Positions 17,725-24,743 of a DNA stretch of 64,000 bases are shown here, in pieces. Numbering within the stretch: position 1 is the stretch's first letter; each line of letters starts with the position of its first letter. The position numbers and the translations under genes are program-made. The DNA comes from JAHJQZ01 sp963675235 (GTDB taxonomy: Bacteria; Pseudomonadota; Alphaproteobacteria; Rhizobiales; Devosiaceae): the NCBI GenBank assembly GCA_963675235.2, contig CAXXFU010000002.1, positions 248,001-312,000 of the forward strand, written 5' to 3'. The notes under the pieces were generated by a model. The model saw only the letters and a program-made list of their open reading frames with translations, was not told where the DNA came from and did not search any database.

Positions 17725-18095
17725 TGAGCTACTCCCCATTGGTTGGACCGTTTCCAGGGTAATTTAAGCTACTCTCTGCGCCTGCTGGTCGGTTTCGACT
17801 TGGTTGAAGTAGACCATGGCGGGTGGTTGTCCGCCATGGGCGGCGTGAGGCCGCTGGTGATTGTAGAAGGAGATCCATTTCGCAACGCCGGCCTTGGCCT
17901 GCGATCCGGTCTCCCAGGCATGCAGATAGACGCATGCGTATTTCAGGGAACGCCATAGGCGCTCGATGAAGATGTTGTCGAGGCAACTGCCCTTGTCGTC
18001 CATCGAGATCCGGGTGCCGACCCGTTTTAGCCGGTCGGTCCAGGCAAAGGATGTGAACTGGCTGCCCTGATCCGTATTCATGATCTCGGGCGGTC
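17725..18095 (-). mobile_element. IS3-family remnant (3' end only)
   Basis: One terminus (TGAGCTACTCCCCA on the plus strand) is present at 17725. The minus-strand frame 17764-18081 encodes the end of an OrfB integrase (NTDQGSQFTSFAWTDRL, NIFIERLWRSLKYACVYLHAW, YNHQRPHAAHGGQPPA). Reading back through the ATG, the frame continues PPEI up to base 18095. There the next IS element begins and cuts it off. The upstream part was not found beyond that element. Confidence 0.8.
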
Positions 18096-18428
18096 TGAAT
18101 AACCCCGAGTTTTCTGGACGCCCTCGGCGCTCGTTTTCTGCTGCCGTTCGAACTCGACGGGCGGCAGCATCCCGCTTCTGACGTGCTTGCGCTTGGGATT
18201 GTAGAACATCTCGATGTAGTCGAACACGTCCTGCCGGGCTTCGACGCGGGTTTTGTAGGTCCGGCGCCGTATACGTTCTCGCTTGAGCAGGTTGAAGAAG
18301 CTTTCGGCCATAGCGTTGTCGTGACAGCTACCGCGCCGGCTCATTGAGTGTTCCAGGTTGTGATGCTTGAGGAATGCAGCCCAGTCCATGCTTGTGAACT
18401 GGGAACCCTGGTCCGAATGGATCAGCAC
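18078..18428 (-). pseudogene. IS3-family OrfB C-terminal fragment
   Basis: The 116-residue frame holds the end of an integrase core: HSDQGSQFTSMDWAAFL, SRRGSCHDNAMAESFFNLLK and DYIEMFYNPKRKH, including the last catalytic glutamate region (AESFFN). The N-terminal catalytic part is deleted, so it cannot be an active transposase. The frame reads past the element end at 18096 for a few codons into the neighbouring remnant. Confidence 0.8.
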
Positions 18429-18894
18429 CTTGCCCTTCGGTTTCCTTCGCTAGATCGACAGCAGGCGGCACTGCGCCCCGATCGACAGCGTGGGGTGGTT
18501 GCGCTCAATCATCCCGCGCCTCACTTGCCGCCCCAGGGCTTGAGCTTTCTGGACAAAAATCATTGGCCACGGCCAGTTCTCCGATCTTGGCGTGCAGTTC
18601 CTTGACCTGAGCCTCGTCGACCTCGTCCGTCTTTCTGCTACCGCGCTCGAAAATATCCGGCGCCCCTTCGAGCAACGCCTTCTTCCATTGGTGGATCATC
18701 GTCGGGTGCACGCCGTATTCGGCCGCCAGTTCCGACACCGTGCGTTCCCCCTTCACGGCCTCCAGCGCAACCCGTGCCTTGAAGCCTGCGCCGTGGTTCC
18801 TGCGTTTCGACATGTTCTGATCTCCTCATGCTTGGAGACCAGCAGACGTCAAATCGTAGCTTCCGTCACTGTCCGTTTTTTGGGGAGGTGCTCA
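18356..18894. repeat. Inverted repeat arm, left (IS3 copy)
   Basis: These 539 bases match 23778-24316 in inverted orientation. The two arms have exactly the same length between matching end points, encode identical OrfA proteins and share the same orfB deletion junction. They flank the segment 18895-23777. Confidence 0.85.
18505..18813 (-). CDS. IS3-family OrfA (helix-turn-helix transposase subunit)
   Basis: The 102-residue protein has the standard IS3 OrfA opening (RRNHGAGFKARVALEAVKGERT) and a helix-turn-helix (SELAAEYGVHPTMIHQWKK), then a leucine-zipper-like tail. It is identical in sequence to the product at 23859-24167. Alone it cannot transpose; it would need an OrfB supplied from elsewhere. 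Confidence 0.85.
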   Translation of the reverse strand: MSKRRNHGAGFKARVALEAVKGERTVSELAAEYGVHPTMIHQWKKALLEGAPDIFERGSRKTDEVDEAQVKELHAKIGELAVANDFCPESSSPGAASEARDD

Positions 18895-19033
18895 TCATTC
18901 GCGGACGATCGGCGTTTTCCACGAGCTCTACGCAAAGTCGGAAAACATGCTGACAACAGAGCATCGACATCGGATACGTCCTTCTCATCAAGGCCGCGAA
19001 GCGCTATGACGCGAGAAACGGAGATTCCAGTTC
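18895..19033. other. Gap before the initiating sugar transferase
   Basis: These 139 bases between the IS element and the next gene hold no complete gene. A short plus-strand stretch can be read as FHELYAKSENMLTTEH and may be the tail of a gene removed by the insertion. No family can be assigned. Confidence 0.3.
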
Positions 19034-19801
19034 ATGTGGATGATTGCGCAGCGCATTGTTGCGGCGCTGGGGCTTCTTGTACTCAGTCCAGTCTTGTTTG
19101 TGGTCTTGTTCCTGATCTGGAAGCAGGATTGGTATTCACCCTTTTATGTCGCCGAACGATCTGGGAAGGAGGGTGTTCCGTTCCGGATGATTAAACTGCG
19201 AACGATGATCGTGAATGCAGACAAAACCGGGGTTGATTCTACAGCCAATGATGATCTGCGCATCACTCCAGTCGGTCGCTTTGTTCGACGCTACAAGCTC
19301 GACGAGTTCGCACAGCTATTCAATGTTGTTGTTGGAGATATGAGCTTGGTGGGGCCGCGCCCCAATGTCGTTCGAGAGACCGATCTGTATACTTCGCTTG
19401 AACGGCGTCTGTTGAGCGTTCGACCTGGCATCACCGATCTTTCGTCGATTGTGTTCGCGGATGAAGGAGCAATTCTAGAGGGATCTGGCGATCCCGATAT
19501 CGACTACCATCAGCTTATCCGTCCCGGCAAAAGTCTTCTCGGGTTATTTTACATCCGCAACCGTTCTGTGTTGCTGGATATCAGGATCGTTTATCTTACC
19601 GTTGTAGGTATTTTCTGTCGCCGCTGCGCCCTTGACGGTGTTTTGGCGATTCTGAAAACCCGCAAAGCCGATCAACAGCTGATCGACATCGCAAAACGAG
19701 ATAGGCCGCTGGTTCCATTACCACCTCCGGGTGCACAGTCATTGGTCACCAGCCGTGACGGGCGTGTAGATACGCCCGCCGATGCAAAGCAAACGGAATA
19801 A
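19034..19801 (+). CDS. Initiating undecaprenyl-phosphate sugar-1-phosphate transferase
   Basis: Enzymes of the bacterial sugar transferase family (Pfam PF02397) move a sugar-1-phosphate from a nucleotide sugar to undecaprenyl phosphate and so start repeat-unit synthesis. The 255-residue protein has one N-terminal hydrophobic hairpin (IVAALGLLVLSPVLFVVLFLIW). The family signature follows: FRMIKLRTM, then RRYKLDEFAQLFNVVVGDMS and LVGPRPNV. The short form without extra N-terminal membrane segments matches the PglC/WcaJ C-terminal type. It heads the module between the inverted IS arms. Sugar specificity is unknown. Confidence 0.9.
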   Translation: MWMIAQRIVAALGLLVLSPVLFVVLFLIWKQDWYSPFYVAERSGKEGVPFRMIKLRTMIVNADKTGVDSTANDDLRITPVGRFVRRYKLDEFAQLFNVVVGDMSLVGPRPNVVRETDLYTSLERRLLSVRPGITDLSSIVFADEGAILEGSGDPDIDYHQLIRPGKSLLGLFYIRNRSVLLDIRIVYLTVVGIFCRRCALDGVLAILKTRKADQQLIDIAKRDRPLVPLPPPGAQSLVTSRDGRVDTPADAKQTE

Positions 19802-19812
19802 GGCGTATCGGA

Positions 19813-20592
19813 ATGCCGAGCATAGATTATCAGCATGTAACGGAATTGTGCGGTGAGGAGATCTCTGCCGAGCAGTTATATCGCATGTGCAACCGCTACT
19901 ATTGGGCTTCACAATACTGCCAAGGAAAAGACGTTCTGGAAGTTGCATGCGGCTCCGGGCCAGGCCTTGGACTGCTCTTGAAGCATGCCAAAACCGTTCG
20001 TGCCGGGGATATCACGCCGGCGATTGTCGAACGCGCCCGTCATCACTATGGCGAACGGTTGCCCATCAGCGTCATGGATGCCTGCAATACCGGTTTGCCG
20101 GATGACAGCGTTGACGCCATTCTCATCTTCGAAGCACTCTATTATCTGCCGGATCCAGCCTTGTTTGCGCGAGAATGCCGCCGCATTTTGCGGTCTGGCG
20201 GTTTCGTACTCGTCTCAAATGCGAACAAGGATCTGTTCGATTTCTCGCCGTCACCGCATTCGAACTTTTATCATGGCGTGGTTGAACTGGACGCGCTGTT
20301 CTCGGATGCAGGGTTTAGTTGTGAGTTCTTCGGGTCTACGCCAACCACTAGAAGCTCCTGGAAACAACGGCTTCTGCGTCCGGTCAAAGCTGCGGTTGTC
20401 AAACTCAATCTCATGCCCAAAACTATGGCGGGAAAGCGCTTTCTGAAGCGCCTGGTCTTCGGCCCGCCAATTCTGATGCCTGCAGAGATCACCGAAAATA
20501 TGGTGGAAATGGAAGAACCTGCCAAGCTTGGCAAGGATCAACCCGACCGCATTCACAAAGTTATCTACTGCAAGGCAACGCTTACTAACTGA
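19813..20592 (+). CDS. Class I SAM-dependent methyltransferase
   Basis: The 259-residue protein has SAM-binding motif I (VLEVACGSGPGLGLLL, about residues 38-53) and the motif II-III region (DSVDAILIFEALYYLPDPALFARECRRIL). The C-terminal part is unassigned. It begins 11 bases after the sugar transferase and ends 9 bases before the aminotransferase, so it belongs to that operon. In this setting it may O- or N-methylate a sugar of the repeat unit, or act on a free precursor. The methyl acceptor cannot be inferred from sequence. Confidence 0.8.
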   Translation: MPSIDYQHVTELCGEEISAEQLYRMCNRYYWASQYCQGKDVLEVACGSGPGLGLLLKHAKTVRAGDITPAIVERARHHYGERLPISVMDACNTGLPDDSVDAILIFEALYYLPDPALFARECRRILRSGGFVLVSNANKDLFDFSPSPHSNFYHGVVELDALFSDAGFSCEFFGSTPTTRSSWKQRLLRPVKAAVVKLNLMPKTMAGKRFLKRLVFGPPILMPAEITENMVEMEEPAKLGKDQPDRIHKVIYCKATLTN

Positions 20593-20601
20593 GAGTGAAA
20601 C

Positions 20602-21738
20602 ATGGACTTCATTCCGTTTTTTAACTACCCAGAATTATTCAAGGCACATGAGAAAGAGTTTACCGACATATTTGTAGATGTCGGTCGTCGTGGTGCCTAC
20701 ATCCTGCAGCGTGACCTTGAGGAGTTCGAAGCCAATCTGCGCGCTTTCCTGGACGTGAAGTACGCTTTTGGCGTTGCTGACGGCACAAGCGCAATGGTTC
20801 TCGGACTTCTCGCGGCGGGCATCGGCGCTGGTGACGAAGTCATCCTGCCGTCCCACACCTATATCGCCACTGCCGCCGCGGTGCATTTTGTCGGAGCAAA
20901 GCCAGTTCTTGCCGATATCGGAACTGATAACATGCTCGATCCGCAGGACATCGAGCATCGCATAACTGACAAAACCAGAATGATCATGCCTGTGCAAATC
21001 AACGGCCGATGCTGCGACATGGATGGAATTCGTCGGGTTGCCGAAAAGCATAGTCTGGATGTTGCCGAAGATTCAGCCCAAGGACTTGGGGCACGCTTCA
21101 AAGGACAAAACGCAGGTACTTTCGGCAAATTTGGCACTATATCGTTTTATCCCGCCAAGCTTCTCGGATGCTTCGGCGATGGCGGCGCCGTAATGAGCAA
21201 TGACGACCACATCGGCGAGATTCTTGGACTCTTGCGCGATCACGGGCGCAATAGCGAGGGGCGAGTCGTAGCCTGGGGGATTAACTCCCGTTTGGATAAC
21301 CTTCAAGCCGCGATACTCAACTTTAAGCTCAAGAACTACTCAAACGATATGGAACGCCGTCGCGATATAGCTCGTCGCTATGATGCTGCATTCCGGGACA
21401 TGTCGGCAATCGACGTCCCCGTCGGTCCCGACAGCGATCCTGACCGCTACGATGTGTATCAGAATTACGAAATGGCAGCGGATCGTCGCGACGAACTGAA
21501 AAGCTACCTGCGCGAAGAATGCGGGATCGGCGCCATTGTACAGTGGGCTGGCACTCCGGTGCACCAGTTTCATGAGCTTGGATTCGACCAGAACGATCTG
21601 CCTCGGACTGATTCGTTCTTCGAGCGCTGCATCATGTTGCCGATGAATATGACCCTTACTGATGCTGAAGTGACTCACATAATCAATTCGGTGAAGGGTT
21701 TTTACGCCAAGGCAGAACGGGTGTCGACCGATGGCTAA
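20602..21738 (+). CDS. DegT/DnrJ/EryC1 family sugar aminotransferase
   Basis: This PLP-dependent enzyme transfers an amino group to a keto sugar nucleotide. The 378-residue protein has the family layout: GVADGTSAMVLGLLAAGIGAGDEV, HTYIATAAAVHFVGAKPVLAD, and the PLP-lysine block SFYPAKLLGCFGDGGA with Lys186. A C-terminal region for substrate binding follows. The family usually acts on dTDP- or UDP-4-keto-6-deoxy sugars, but no dehydratase that would make such a keto sugar is visible in the window. The 3' end overlaps the next gene by 8 bases, which suggests coupled translation with the E1 alpha gene. Confidence 0.88.
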   Translation: MDFIPFFNYPELFKAHEKEFTDIFVDVGRRGAYILQRDLEEFEANLRAFLDVKYAFGVADGTSAMVLGLLAAGIGAGDEVILPSHTYIATAAAVHFVGAKPVLADIGTDNMLDPQDIEHRITDKTRMIMPVQINGRCCDMDGIRRVAEKHSLDVAEDSAQGLGARFKGQNAGTFGKFGTISFYPAKLLGCFGDGGAVMSNDDHIGEILGLLRDHGRNSEGRVVAWGINSRLDNLQAAILNFKLKNYSNDMERRRDIARRYDAAFRDMSAIDVPVGPDSDPDRYDVYQNYEMAADRRDELKSYLREECGIGAIVQWAGTPVHQFHELGFDQNDLPRTDSFFERCIMLPMNMTLTDAEVTHIINSVKGFYAKAERVSTDG

Positions 21739-22792
21739 GTTCAGTTCTGATCTTGGCGGTCTGGTCGATCCCGGTGCGTATTGCAGCCCACTCGACCTGC
21801 GAAACCACACGACAGATGATCTCGTGAACGCTTACCGGCGCATGCGCCTAATTCGTAGCGCAGAAGAAGCCATCGCGGGTCTGGTAGAATCGGGAAAGGC
21901 AGTGTGCCCGTGCCATCTCGCAATCGGGCAGGAAGCGGTCCCAGCGGGATTGGCGCAACACCTAACCGCCGATGATCGCAGTTATGGCGCCCACAGGTCG
22001 CACGGCCACTATCTGGCATTGGGTGGCGACGTAAATGCGCTTTTTGCCGAAGTCCTCGGTAAGGACACTGGCTGTTCGGGGGGTATGGGTGGTTCGATGC
22101 ACCTGTTTTCCGAAGAGAATGGTTTTGGCGGGTCTGTGCCGATCGTTGCTGGTACCGTGCCCGTGGCAGTGGGCGCTGCTCTCGCGTTCAAACTTCGGAA
22201 AAAACCGTCTGTAGCAGTGGCTTTTTTCGGCGACGGCGCATGCGAAGAAGGCGTTATTCATGAAAGCTTGAATCTTGCTTCCACAATGAATCTGCCAGTG
22301 GTCTTCGTCGTCGAGAACAATCTGTTTTCATCCCATCTGGATATCAATCTGCGGCAACCGTCAGACAGCGTCGCGAGGTTCGCCCATGCGCATAAAATTC
22401 CGGCGATGACGGTCGACGGCAACGACGTTGTTGTTTGTTCCGATTCGGCGAAAAGCCTGATTGGCGCAGCACGGCGTGGAGAGGGGCCGGGTTTCCTGGA
22501 GGCGGTCACTTATCGTTGGCGAGGGCATGTCGGCCATAGGGAAGATATCGATGTCGGGCTGATGCGAAGTGCGGACATGGTCGCCAAATGGAAGCAGCGT
22601 GACCCGATCCTACGTTTGCGCGTCGCGCTAGAAACGAGTCGGGACAAGGCTACTTCGATTTTGGACGCAGTCGACGCGCAAGTTTCAGAAGCTATCTCCT
22701 CGGCACTGGCATACGCAGACAGCAGTCCTTACCCACAAAGCAGTGCTCTGCTCGATCGTGTCTATGCACCTACCGAAGGAGCAGATTCATGA
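21731..22792 (+). CDS. Thiamine diphosphate-dependent dehydrogenase, E1 alpha subunit
   Basis: The 353-residue protein is homologous to the alpha chain of pyruvate/acetoin/branched-chain 2-oxoacid dehydrogenases. It has RSHGHYLALGG, a GGMGGSMH glycine-rich region, the ThDP/Mg-binding motif GDGACEEG (about residue 167) followed by VVENN, and YRWRGHVGHRED near the C terminus. E1 enzymes decarboxylate a 2-oxo acid and pass the acyl unit to a lipoyl E2; no E2, E3 or lipoyl protein is encoded nearby. Its place between an aminotransferase and an E1 beta gene in a glycan operon points to a special acyl-transfer or sugar-branching step, which is inference. Confidence 0.85.
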   Translation: MAKFSSDLGGLVDPGAYCSPLDLRNHTTDDLVNAYRRMRLIRSAEEAIAGLVESGKAVCPCHLAIGQEAVPAGLAQHLTADDRSYGAHRSHGHYLALGGDVNALFAEVLGKDTGCSGGMGGSMHLFSEENGFGGSVPIVAGTVPVAVGAALAFKLRKKPSVAVAFFGDGACEEGVIHESLNLASTMNLPVVFVVENNLFSSHLDINLRQPSDSVARFAHAHKIPAMTVDGNDVVVCSDSAKSLIGAARRGEGPGFLEAVTYRWRGHVGHREDIDVGLMRSADMVAKWKQRDPILRLRVALETSRDKATSILDAVDAQVSEAISSALAYADSSPYPQSSALLDRVYAPTEGADS

Positions 22793-23772
22793 CCAATGTG
22801 CGCAATTACGGACAGGCCATTCGCGATGGCTTTTCCTATCTGCTGCGTAGGTACCCGGATGTCATCGTCATGGGACAAGGCGTCTGGAGTCCCTGGTATG
22901 TGGGGAATTCGATGACGAACCTCGACGAGGAATTCGGTGTCGAGCGGATTATCGACACGCCGATATCGGAATGGGCCACGACCTCAGCTGCAGTTGGTGC
23001 GTCACTGAACGGACTCCGACCGATTGTCATTCACCCGCGTATGGATTTCATGGTCTTGGCGACGGACTCCATCGTCAATCAGGCTTCCAAATGGAATCAC
23101 ATGCTGGGCGGCAAGGCCTCACCGGGAGTTTGCATCAGGGGTATCATAAATAGAGGCGGAGAGCAGGGCGCACAGCATAGTCAGGCGTTGCACTCTTGGT
23201 ATGCCCATATTCCCGGTTTGCGCGTGGTTATGCCTTCAAATCCTAAGGACGCGCGGGACTTGCTGATTGCGGCCACGCTTTCCCCGGATCCAGTGATTTA
23301 TATCGACGATCGTTGGCTCTACCAGCGAGAGGCAGAACTTGGAGAGCCCTTGGAAATTGCCCTGGTCGACGTCAAGAATACCGTCACATGCCGCGGAACC
23401 GATATTACTTTGTGTGCGTCCTCCTATTCGACATATCTAGCGGAACAAGCCGCCGAGATTCTTGCGGACGACGGTATTTCTGCCGAAGTGGTGGATATGC
23501 GTGTTCTCAATCCTTTCGACAAGGAAGCGCTTGTAGAATCTGTAACTAAAACGGGCCGTCTTCTCGCTATTGACGGCAGCTGGGCGACCTGCGGCCTATC
23601 GGCAGAGATCATCGCATCGGTTGCCGAGTCTGTGGAGCTCGGGCTGCTGAAATCCATGCCGGTTAGGCTGACCCTGCCAAGTGCGCCCGCTCCAACATCA
23701 GCGAGTCTAGAGAAAATGTATTTCCCTGATGCCAACACGGTTTGTCGCACCGTACGAGAAATAATGGCCTAG
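22789..23772 (+). CDS. Thiamine diphosphate-dependent dehydrogenase, E1 beta subunit
   Basis: The 327-residue beta chain partners the alpha chain encoded just upstream (4-base overlap, ATGA). Visible features are the pyrimidine-binding region (PISEWATTSAAVGASLNGLRPI), GEQGAQHSQALHSWYAHIPGLRVVMPSNP, and the C-terminal transketolase-type domain ending PSAPAPTSASLEKMYFPDA. It normally forms an alpha2beta2 tetramer. It is the last gene of the module; the inverted IS arm starts 6 bases after the stop. As with the alpha chain, the 2-oxo acid substrate and the acceptor are unknown. Confidence 0.85.
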   Translation: MTNVRNYGQAIRDGFSYLLRRYPDVIVMGQGVWSPWYVGNSMTNLDEEFGVERIIDTPISEWATTSAAVGASLNGLRPIVIHPRMDFMVLATDSIVNQASKWNHMLGGKASPGVCIRGIINRGGEQGAQHSQALHSWYAHIPGLRVVMPSNPKDARDLLIAATLSPDPVIYIDDRWLYQREAELGEPLEIALVDVKNTVTCRGTDITLCASSYSTYLAEQAAEILADDGISAEVVDMRVLNPFDKEALVESVTKTGRLLAIDGSWATCGLSAEIIASVAESVELGLLKSMPVRLTLPSAPAPTSASLEKMYFPDANTVCRTVREIMA

Positions 23773-23777
23773 GTGCG

Positions 23778-24316
23778 TGAGCACCTCCCCAAAAAACGGA
23801 CAGTGACGGAAGCTACGATTTGACGTCTGCTGGTCTCCAAGCATGAGGAGATCAGAACATGTCGAAACGCAGGAACCACGGCGCAGGCTTCAAGGCACGG
23901 GTTGCGCTGGAGGCCGTGAAGGGGGAACGCACGGTGTCGGAACTGGCGGCCGAATACGGCGTGCACCCGACGATGATCCACCAATGGAAGAAGGCGTTGC
24001 TCGAAGGGGCGCCGGATATTTTCGAGCGCGGTAGCAGAAAGACGGACGAGGTCGACGAGGCTCAGGTCAAGGAACTGCACGCCAAGATCGGAGAACTGGC
24101 CGTGGCCAATGATTTTTGTCCAGAAAGCTCAAGCCCTGGGGCGGCAAGTGAGGCGCGGGATGATTGAGCGCAACCACCCCACGCTGTCGATCGGGGCGCA
24201 GTGCCGCCTGCTGTCGATCTAGCGAAGGAAACCGAAGGGCAAGGTGCTGATCCATTCGGACCAGGGTTCCCAGTTCACAAGCATGGACTGGGCTGCATTC
24301 CTCAAGCATCACAACC
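23778..24316 (+). mobile_element. Internally deleted IS3-family element, copy 2 (truncated)
   Basis: This copy starts with TGAGCACCTCCCC at 23778. It carries orfA, the orfB start and the same deletion junction as copy 1, then breaks off at 24316 inside the integrase tail (AAFLKHHN). It is in the opposite orientation to copy 1. The break lies 12 bases from the 3' end of the tRNA-Gln gene. The rest of the element, about 260 bases including its right terminus, is missing here. Confidence 0.85.
23778..24316. repeat. Inverted repeat arm, right (IS3 copy)
   Basis: This is the partner of 18356-18894, 539 bases, in inverted orientation around the five-gene glycan module. Near-identity is inferred from identical encoded proteins and exactly matching end points. 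Confidence 0.85.
23859..24167 (+). CDS. IS3-family OrfA (helix-turn-helix transposase subunit), second copy
   Basis: The 102-residue protein is identical to that at 18505-18813, with the same helix-turn-helix (SELAAEYGVHPTMIHQWKK). The following orfB frame (IERNHPTLSIGAQCRLLSI) ends at a stop near 24222 and resumes only as a short integrase-tail fragment. Confidence 0.85.
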   Translation: MSKRRNHGAGFKARVALEAVKGERTVSELAAEYGVHPTMIHQWKKALLEGAPDIFERGSRKTDEVDEAQVKELHAKIGELAVANDFCPESSSPGAASEARDD

Positions 24317-24328
24317 GCAAAACGAGTC

Positions 24329-24402
24329 TGGCTGGGGAACCTGGATTCGAACCAAGACCGACGGAGTCAGAGTCCGCTGTTCTACCGTTAAACTATTCCC
24401 CA
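24329..24402 (-). tRNA. tRNA-Gln (anticodon CTG)
   Basis: On the minus strand the 74 bases fold as a cloverleaf. The acceptor stem is TGGGGAA/TTCCCCA, followed by discriminator G and an encoded CCA. The D arm contains TTTAACGGTAGAA, the anticodon loop is CTCTGAC with anticodon CTG, and the T arm is GGTTCGAATCC. It lies at the junction between the IS-rich polysaccharide locus and the core genes, with its 3' end facing the locus. tRNA 3' ends are classic integration sites. Confidence 0.95.
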
Positions 24403-24743
24403 GCAGGCGTCGCATCGTGGCGGGTCCGCCAAGCCGGCGATCATCTGCCGGCGCGGCGCAACTCATAAACAGTGTGTCCGGCGAATGCAAGCCCGTCGCC
24501 GCGACCGATTGTGCCATTTTCCTGCACGGCATGCCGGCGCCTGCAGCCGGAAATCCCCGGCACCCGGCGGCTTCCGGCAGGCGCCATGCGCACAGCGATT
24601 GCGCGTAGGTGCAAATTCCTCTAATTTTATCTTCGAAACCGAACAGGCGTCCGGGGCGCCGGCGGCAGGGGCCGCCTTGTGCGAACGGGACGCGGAGACC
24701 GCAGTTGGCCGATTCCGATCGGCCCGCGAACGCCGCTGGGGCA
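24403..24743. other. Intergenic region between tRNA-Gln and the Ppx/GppA gene
   Basis: About 340 GC-rich bases hold no clear gene. It must contain the tRNA promoter (minus strand) and probably that of the phosphatase gene. An in-frame GTG at 24609 could extend the next gene upstream, but the added residues are low in similarity and lack a ribosome site. Confidence 0.4.

Larger units (their letters stand above)
18096..18894 (-). mobile_element. Internally deleted IS3-family element, copy 1
   Basis: The element runs from TGAATAACCCCGAG at 18096 to GGGGAGGTGCTCA ending at 18894; the ends are imperfect inverted repeats starting with TG. It keeps orfA and only the two ends of orfB. The orfB start (IERNHPTLSIGAQCRLLSI) reaches a stop and jumps directly to the integrase tail (GKVLIHSDQGSQFTS), so roughly the middle of orfB is missing. 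I see no 3-base target duplication (gtc on one side, tca on the other). A second, inverted, truncated copy with the same deletion lies at 23778-24316. Confidence 0.85.

Noticed and set aside
24317..24402. A duplicated tRNA-Gln 3' end marking the far side of an island
   Set aside because: No second copy of the tRNA 3' sequence was found in the window, so an att pair cannot be claimed.
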